In this document: piece after piece, positions 6,514 to 11,090 of the stretch | Numbering within the stretch: position 1 is the first letter of the stretch | How the letters are laid out: each line of letters starts with the position of its first letter | From: Actinomycetes bacterium | GTDB lineage: Bacteria > Actinomycetota > Acidimicrobiia > Acidimicrobiales > RAAP-2 | Direction of reading: 5' to 3' | Assembly (NCBI GenBank): GCA_021800645.1 | Contig: JAJYYT010000038.1 | Span: forward strand, 1-11,090 | Length of the DNA: 11,090 bases | Program-made: the position numbers and the translations under genes | Notes under the pieces: generated by a model | Told to the model about the DNA's origin: nothing | Databases searched by the model: none | What the model saw: only the letters and a program-made list of their open reading frames with translations

Positions 6514-7661
6514 CCGACATCTCCGCGAACGGGCTCGACGGGCTCAACGGGATGGTCGTCCCCGGTGTCATCTCCACGGTCGCCGACAGGCCGCTGCCCT
6601 TGCACGTGGACGACCTCCTCCGTCATGCGGTGCGGCTCGGGGCCTCCGACGTCCACCTGACCGCGTCCATGCCGCCGACCCTGCGCGTGCACGGCGCGCT
6701 GCGGCCGATGGAAGAGGTGGGGAGGATCGACCACGAGACGTTGCGCAACCTCGTCTACGGCATCCTCACTCAGGGCCAGCGCGAGCAGTTCGAAGCCGAC
6801 CACGAGCTCGACACCTCCCACGAGATCGCCGGCGTCGGAAGGTTCCGCGTCAACGTGTGCCTCCAGCGCGGGACGGTCGCGGTCGCCCTCCGGCCGATCC
6901 CGAACCAGGTGCCCGCGCTCGAGACCCTCGGCCTACCCGACACGGTCCTCACCTTTGCGCAGCTCCGCCGCGGCCTCGTGCTCGTGACCGGGCCCACCGG
7001 TTCGGGCAAGTCGACCACCCTCGCCGCGCTGATCGACGTGATCAACCGCACGAGGCCGCTGCACGTGGTGACCGTCGAGGACCCCATCGAGTTCATCCAC
7101 GAGCACAAGCGCTCCATCGTGACCCAGCGCGAGGTCGGCGAGGACACGAAGTCGTTCGCCGAGGCGCTGCGACGAGCGCTGCGCCAGGACCCCGACGTCA
7201 TCTTCGTGGGCGAGATGCGCGACCTCGAGACCATCTCGACTGCGATCACGGCGGCAGAGACGGGCCATCTCGTGCTCGCGACGCTCCACACCCAGGACGC
7301 CCCTTCCACGATCGACCGGGTGATCGACGTGTTCCCCCCGAACCAGCAGGAACAGATCCGCATCCAGCTGGCGTCGTCGCTCGCAGGCGTCGTCACCCAG
7401 CAGCTGGTTCCGACCGTGGACGGCAAGGGCCGGCGCGTCGCCGCAGAGGTCCTCGTGTGCACGCCCGCGGTCCAGCATCTGATCCGCGGGGCGAAGACGC
7501 ACCAGATCTATTCGCTCATGCAGACCGGTGCTCAACACGGGATGCTGACGATGGACCAGAGCCTCGCGAAGCTCGTGCGGGAGCGGGCGGTGAGCGAAGG
7601 CGTGGCGCTCGACCGGTGCCGAAGCGCGGAGGACTTCCGCACCCACCTGCTCGGGAGGTGA
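6510..7661 (+). CDS. pilT: Type IV pilus retraction ATPase PilT
   Basis: This 383-residue canonical PilT hexameric ATPase is expected to depolymerise pili for twitching, adhesion or DNA uptake. About 30 poorly conserved residues precede the N-terminal domain (GASDVHLTASMPPTLRVHG, 44-62). Motor motifs are Walker A GPTGSGKS (161-168), catalytic Glu190 in VEDPIEF, Walker B DVIFVGEMRD (229-238) and GHLVLATLHT (252-261). The retraction signature, AIRNLIRE in classical PilT, reads AVQHLIRG (320-327) and is followed by the usual KTHQIYSLMQTG. GMLTMDQSL (344-352) closes the core. Its ATG overlaps the pilB stop as ATGA, so translation is coupled. It differs from the upstream PilT at the signature, in the N-terminal extension and in the tail. 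It is the likelier main retraction motor because it is in the operon with pilB and pilC. Confidence 0.95.
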   Translation: MTDISANGLDGLNGMVVPGVISTVADRPLPLHVDDLLRHAVRLGASDVHLTASMPPTLRVHGALRPMEEVGRIDHETLRNLVYGILTQGQREQFEADHELDTSHEIAGVGRFRVNVCLQRGTVAVALRPIPNQVPALETLGLPDTVLTFAQLRRGLVLVTGPTGSGKSTTLAALIDVINRTRPLHVVTVEDPIEFIHEHKRSIVTQREVGEDTKSFAEALRRALRQDPDVIFVGEMRDLETISTAITAAETGHLVLATLHTQDAPSTIDRVIDVFPPNQQEQIRIQLASSLAGVVTQQLVPTVDGKGRRVAAEVLVCTPAVQHLIRGAKTHQIYSLMQTGAQHGMLTMDQSLAKLVRERAVSEGVALDRCRSAEDFRTHLLGR

Positions 7662-7662
7662 C

Positions 7663-8886
7663 GTGGCGACCACCTTCGACTACAAGGTGCGCGACAGGAG
7701 CGGCAACCTGATCGAGGGGTCGCTCGACGGCGACAACCTCGCGTTGGTGGTGAGCAGGCTCCGCTCGATGGGGTACCTGCCGGTCTCGGTCACGCCGACG
7801 AGCGGGAGCCTGCGGGGCGAGCTCGTGATCCCGGGGGTGACCGACCGGATCAAGGCCAAGGACGTCGCAGTCTTCACCCGCCAGTTCGCCACGATGGTGG
7901 AGTCCGGCCTCTCGATCACCCGGGCGCTGACGGTGCTCTCGGCGCAGGTCACGAACCAGCACCTCGGCCGGATCCTGCGCTCGGTGCGCGATGACGTGGA
8001 GTCCGGTCTAGCGCTCTCGCAGGCGCTGGCAGCCCATCCGAAGGTCTTCGACGAGCTGTACGTGTCGATGGTCCGCGCGGGCGAGCTCGGAGGATCGATC
8101 GACGTCGTGCTGAAGACCGTCGCGACAGCGCTCGAGAAACAGGTCGCGATCTCCCGCAAGGTCCGCGGCGCGATGACGTACCCGGTGGTCGTGGTGAGCG
8201 TCATCTCTCTGCTCTTCGTCGTGATGATGGTGGTCATCGTCCCGGTCTTCAAGAACCTGTTCAAGACGCTGGACGCGCCGCTTCCAGTCCCGACGAAGAT
8301 CGTGATCGAGATCTCCAACACGCTCGCGAGCTGGCGTGCAGGGATCGTGCTCGCGGTCGTCGTCCTTGCGATCGTCGGGGTCAGACGATGGATCGCGACC
8401 GAGCGTGGCCGCGAGAAGTGGGACGCGTGGAAGCTCCGCCCCCCGATCTTCGGCCCGCTCGTCCACAAGACCGCGCTCGCACGCTTCTCCTTCACGCTTG
8501 CGTCGCTCGTGGCGTCGGGCGTCCCGGTGCTCGAGTCGCTCGACATCGTCGGGCGGGCATCGGGGAACGCGGTCCTCTCGAGGGCGACCCAGGAGATCAA
8601 GCGCGCGGTGCGCGAGGGACGCCCGTTCGCCGATCCCATGCGCGCCAACCCGATCTTCCCGCAGCTCATCGTCCAGATGGTCGAGGTCGGGGAGCAGACC
8701 GGCGCGCTCGACGACATGCTCGGCAAGGCGGCGCTCTACTACCAGAGTGAGGTGGACCAGACCGTCGAGAACCTCTCGTCGATCCTCGAGCCGCTCCTCG
8801 TCGTGGTGATGGGCGGCGTGGTCGGTACCGTGATCATCAGCCTGTACCTCCCGATGCTCACCTACATCAAGTACGTGCACGGCTGA
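7663..8886 (+). CDS. pilC: Type IV pilus inner-membrane platform protein PilC
   Basis: This 407-residue polytopic membrane protein of the PilC/GspF family forms the platform that PilB and PilT turn to add or remove pilins. It opens with FDYKVRDRSGNLIEGSLDGDN, typical of the family. Two repeated T2SSF domains follow (about 68-195 and 270-395), each starting with a similar helix: FTRQFATMVESGLSITRAL (71-89) and FSFTLASLVASGVPVLESL (275-293 region). Each also carries a Gly-Glu turn (RAGELGGSID; EVGEQTGALD). Membrane segments lie at about 172-196, 227-247 and 373-398. The length is normal for the family. GTG 7663 is chosen because GGAGG (7654-7658) sits 4 nt upstream, overlapping the pilT stop; only 1 nt separates the two genes. 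It is the last gene of the operon. Confidence 0.95.
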   Translation: MATTFDYKVRDRSGNLIEGSLDGDNLALVVSRLRSMGYLPVSVTPTSGSLRGELVIPGVTDRIKAKDVAVFTRQFATMVESGLSITRALTVLSAQVTNQHLGRILRSVRDDVESGLALSQALAAHPKVFDELYVSMVRAGELGGSIDVVLKTVATALEKQVAISRKVRGAMTYPVVVVSVISLLFVVMMVVIVPVFKNLFKTLDAPLPVPTKIVIEISNTLASWRAGIVLAVVVLAIVGVRRWIATERGREKWDAWKLRPPIFGPLVHKTALARFSFTLASLVASGVPVLESLDIVGRASGNAVLSRATQEIKRAVREGRPFADPMRANPIFPQLIVQMVEVGEQTGALDDMLGKAALYYQSEVDQTVENLSSILEPLLVVVMGGVVGTVIISLYLPMLTYIKYVHG

Positions 8887-8897
8887 CCAGCGACCGA

Positions 8898-8915
8898 CCA
8901 CGGCCCCCGCTGTGG
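8898..8915 (+). terminator. Candidate terminator hairpin after pilC
   Basis: CCACGGC (8898-8904) pairs with GCTGTGG (8909-8915), with one G-T wobble, around a CCCC loop, 11 nt after the pilC stop. There is no T-run. The position supports the end of the pil operon before the separately promoted regulator gene. Confidence 0.4.
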
Positions 8916-8990
8916 GCAGAGTGCTCGGCATGCCCTGTTCGCCATCCCCGATCGGCCGAGGCGGTCGCGGGCGAGCGCACCCCAGATGTC

Positions 8991-9025
8991 TACGCCGATC
9001 CGAGCCCAGGCGTCCTACGCTGATC
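8991..9025 (+). repeat. Pair of near-identical decamers at the pafBC promoter
   Basis: TACGCCGATC (8991-9000) and TACGCTGATC (9016-9025) match at 9 of 10 bases, 25 bp apart. The second contains the -10 box. This may be an operator pair, a second weak -10, or chance. Confidence 0.3.
9016..9021 (+). promoter_or_regulatory. -10 box (TACGCT) of a leaderless pafBC promoter
   Basis: TACGCT is followed by exactly 7 nt and then GTG 9029, the same spacing as at the first pilT gene. It sets the start of the regulator at GTG 9029 rather than the in-frame GTG at 8912. I did not see the TTGTCRGTG -26 element of mycobacterial PafBC-dependent promoters upstream of it. Confidence 0.55.
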
Positions 9026-9028
9026 GGG

Positions 9029-11047
9029 GTGGCGACGCCCGACCGCCTCGAACGACTGACCGACCTCGTACTGGTCCTGCTCGGCGCGCCGACGCCGCGC
9101 ACGCTCCAGGAGATCGCTGCAGCCGTTCCGGGGTACCCGGCGTCGCACGCCGGCCGTCGTCAGGCGTTCGAGCGCGACAAGCGGGTCCTGAGAGAAGAAG
9201 GGATCCCCGTGCTGACCGAGCCGGTCGACGGCCCCGAGCAGTACGGGTACCGGATCGATCCCGACGACTTCTATCTTCCGGACGTCGAGCTCGAGCCCGA
9301 CGAGCAGGCGGCGCTGCACCTCGCCGTCGCGGGCGTCGACCTCGGCGACCCGAGCGGGAGGGACGCGCTGGCGAAGCTGGGGGCCTGGGGTGCCGCGCAG
9401 GCGCGCCCGGTGGCCCAGGTCGATGCCCCCGCAGCGCTCGTTCCGCTCTTCGAGGCCCTCCGCTCGAAGGCTGAGGTCCATTTCTCCTACCACGGCACGT
9501 GGCGCTCGGTGTCGCCGGGGACCCTCCATTTCCGCGCGGGTCGCTGGTACCTCGTCGGCTGGGAGCGCGAGCAGGGTGCCCGGCGGACCTACCGCGTCGA
9601 CCGCATCGAGGCGCTCGGCGCGCCGGGGCACTCGGGGAGCGGCGTGGTCCCCGAGGACGTCGCGACCAGCGATGCACCAGTCGACTTGTGGCGAGACGAC
9701 GAGGATGCGGCACACGTGCTCGTGCGAGTCGACGCGGTGGAAGGGGCGCGCGTGGTCGCCGAGGTCGGAGAGCGCGCGCTTATCGATCGGGCGCCGGACG
9801 GGTCGGTCCTGCTGTCCCTTGGGGTGAGCAGCTTCGACGTCCTGAGGTCCTGGGTCCTCGGGTTGCTCCATCACGCCGAGGTGGTTGGACCGCCAGAGGC
9901 GCGTGCGGCCGTGGTCTCCTGGCTGGAGGAGATCGCGCGTGGCGCCGACGGCACGGTCGCCCCGGTGAGCGCACGCGCGCGGCCGGCGCCGGCACCGGCG
10001 CCAGAAGGCGCCGCGGAGGCGAGCCGCCGTCGCGGCGGCTCGAAGACCGAAGGCGCCGCGCGCCGCCAGGGGGCGGTGCGGGGCCTCCGCCCAGCCGCCG
10101 CGCCCCGCACCGGTGCGAGAGGTGCGAGCGCGCGCCTTCGCCGCCTGCTCGCCATCGTGGCCTGGCTCGCGGAAGTGGGCGCGGCGCCGATCGCCGAGGT
10201 CGCCGAGCGTTTCGCTCTCGCTCCCGACGAGGTCGTCCGGGAGCTGGAGCTCGCCGCGTGCTGCGGCGTCCCTCCCTACACGCCTGACACGCTGCTCGAG
10301 ATCGTGGTGAGCGACGAGGTGGTCGAGGCGTTCCTGCCAAAGGGGCTCGCACGGCCGAGACGGCTCACGCCTGCCGAGGGCCTCGCGCTCGCGGCCTCCG
10401 CGCGCACGATCCTCGCAGTCCCGGGCGCAGATCGCGACGGGGCGCTGTCGCGCGCGCTGCGGAAGCTCGAGGCGGTGCTGGGCGATGACCGGCGCCTCGT
10501 GGTCCGGATCGACGCGCCGCCGCTCCTCGAAGAGGTGAGGGCGCTCGTCGAGGCGCGCGAGCAGGCCGAGATCGTGTACCACGCCGTCTCGACCGACGAG
10601 ACCAGCGAGCGCGTGGTGGAGCCGCTCGAGCTCTTCTCGCTCGACGGCCACTGGTACCTCGACGCCTACTGCCACAGGGTCGGAGCGGTGCGCCGTTTCC
10701 GTGTCGACCGCGTCCGCGAGGTCCGCCCGCTCGGCAGACCGGTCGAGGCCGCAGCAGAGGGCCGTTCAGGGGCGGGCGCCTTCGTCCCGGGACCTGGCAC
10801 CGAGACGGCCACGCTCGAGCTCGCAGGCGACGCGCGATGGGTCGCCGACTCGGTGCCCGTGCTCGAGGAGCAGCAGGTCGCCGGTTCTGCGCTCCGGGTC
10901 ACGGTCGCGGTGGGAGGGCGCGCCTGGCTCGAGCGGCTCCTCCTGCAGGCCGGCCCCCGGGCGCGCGTGATCGCCCCAGCAGCGCTGACTTCGGTCGGAC
11001 CGCAGGCCGCGCTCCGTCTGCTCCGTACCCGATACGGCAGGAACTAA
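9029..11047 (+). CDS. pafBC: Fused PafB-PafC WYL-domain transcription regulator
   Basis: This 672-residue single-chain protein has two tandem winged-helix/WYL/WCX modules. Module one starts with RLERLTDLVLVLLG (6-19), then FERDKRVLREEGIPV (47-61) and YRIDPDDFYLPDVELEPDE (74-92), very like PafB. Its WYL core is at about 145-200 (RWYLVGW 172-178, YRVDRI 188-193). A Pro/Ala/Arg-rich linker (about 312-365) leads to module two, which is PafC-like: RLRRLLAIVAWLAE (369-382), LARPRRLTPAEGLALA (440-455) and a WYL core at about 510-568 (HWYLDAY 541-547, FRVDRV 557-562). PafB and PafC are separate in mycobacteria, where the heterodimer activates LexA/RecA-independent DNA-damage genes; natural fusions are known, for example in Arthrobacter. 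WYL domains are thought to sense a ligand, perhaps nucleic acid. GTG 9029 follows a TACGCT box by 7 nt, and the 39 extra residues of the longer frame from 8912 are not PafB-like. No pafA is adjacent. The identity as PafBC is by motif recall. Confidence 0.85.
   Translation: MATPDRLERLTDLVLVLLGAPTPRTLQEIAAAVPGYPASHAGRRQAFERDKRVLREEGIPVLTEPVDGPEQYGYRIDPDDFYLPDVELEPDEQAALHLAVAGVDLGDPSGRDALAKLGAWGAAQARPVAQVDAPAALVPLFEALRSKAEVHFSYHGTWRSVSPGTLHFRAGRWYLVGWEREQGARRTYRVDRIEALGAPGHSGSGVVPEDVATSDAPVDLWRDDEDAAHVLVRVDAVEGARVVAEVGERALIDRAPDGSVLLSLGVSSFDVLRSWVLGLLHHAEVVGPPEARAAVVSWLEEIARGADGTVAPVSARARPAPAPAPEGAAEASRRRGGSKTEGAARRQGAVRGLRPAAAPRTGARGASARLRRLLAIVAWLAEVGAAPIAEVAERFALAPDEVVRELELAACCGVPPYTPDTLLEIVVSDEVVEAFLPKGLARPRRLTPAEGLALAASARTILAVPGADRDGALSRALRKLEAVLGDDRRLVVRIDAPPLLEEVRALVEAREQAEIVYHAVSTDETSERVVEPLELFSLDGHWYLDAYCHRVGAVRRFRVDRVREVRPLGRPVEAAAEGRSGAGAFVPGPGTETATLELAGDARWVADSVPVLEEQQVAGSALRVTVAVGGRAWLERLLLQAGPRARVIAPAALTSVGPQAALRLLRTRYGRN
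10004..10060 (+). repeat. Low-complexity repeats and hairpin in the PafBC linker
   Basis: GAAGGCGCCGCG occurs at 10004-10015 and 10049-10060, a 45-bp period in frame, encoding EGAA twice. Between them is a perfect 9-bp-stem, 5-nt-loop hairpin (10020-10042), and just upstream an 8-bp-arm palindrome (9985-10002). All fall in the disordered linker between the two WYL modules. Confidence 0.6.
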
Positions 11048-11050
11048 TAT
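11045..11050 (+). promoter_or_regulatory. Strong -10-like box (TAATAT) at the window edge
   Basis: TAATAT overlaps the pafBC stop codon and is the closest match to a consensus -10 in the window. The following bases to the end are clearly AT-richer than the rest. Possible starts of a next gene are TTG 11059 (8 nt after the box) and GTG 11075 (after AGGAG at 11069-11073, but only 1 nt away). Both frames stay open to the edge, so neither can be confirmed. Confidence 0.35.
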
Positions 11051-11090
11051 GGAAGACATTGAAACATCAGGAGAGTGCTCATAGAGGCCG

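Noticed and set aside
8912..9028. Longer PafBC starting at GTG 8912
   Set aside because: The extra 39 residues are unlike PafB N-termini, the start would lie inside the candidate pilC terminator, and TACGCT is placed correctly for GTG 9029.
9985..10042. Palindrome and hairpin as an intragenic terminator or small RNA
   Set aside because: They lie in a GC-rich low-complexity linker where such symmetry is expected, and the reading frame continues through into a conserved second module.
8990..10675. 561-residue minus-strand frame antisense to pafBC
   Set aside because: No recognisable motif and typical antisense composition; the plus-strand WYL protein explains the region.

Overview
The window is very GC-rich throughout, with strong G/C at third codon positions, GTG as the commonest start codon, and several starts that look leaderless (an Actinobacteria-type TAnnnT -10 box 7-9 nt ahead of a GTG). 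Together with a type IV pilus motor cluster and a fused PafB-PafC-type WYL regulator, this suggests a high-GC actinomycetote. Acidimicrobiia is my best guess; it is an inference from gene style, not from a marker gene.

Layout, left to right. (1) 52-1407 (+): a short, divergent acyl-CoA carboxylase carboxyltransferase (AccD/PccB-like), followed by a hairpin. (2) 1565-1879 (+): a small unrecognised protein with one CPxC knuckle. (3) 1931-3028 (+): a first PilT-family ATPase with its own leaderless-type promoter, overlapped by a tandem 11-bp repeat. (4) 3053-3799 (-): a convergent prepilin peptidase with an intact zinc-knuckle N-terminal region but no recognisable GxGD motif at the second catalytic aspartate. 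(5) 4051-8886 (+): a tight pilB-pilT-pilC operon (4-nt overlap, then a 1-nt gap) behind a leader of about 150 nt; PilB carries a long proline-rich insert between two MshEN-like domains. (6) 9029-11047 (+): a single-chain PafBC-type regulator with two winged helices and two WYL domains. (7) The last 43 bases are AT-rich, with a TAATAT box and perhaps the start of another gene.

The centre of the window is a type IV pilus engine: extension ATPase (PilB), two PilT-family ATPases, the inner-membrane platform (PilC) and a prepilin-processing enzyme. No pilins, PilM/N/O or secretin are present, so the rest of the machine must be encoded elsewhere. The carboxyltransferase (lipid precursor or short acyl-CoA metabolism) and PafBC (DNA-damage transcription in mycobacteria) are separate units with their own promoters.

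I did not find a clearly new multi-gene system. The best leads are the apparently degenerate prepilin peptidase, the modified PilB N-terminus, the divergent second PilT, the degraded N-half of the carboxyltransferase, and the small CPxC protein beside pilT.
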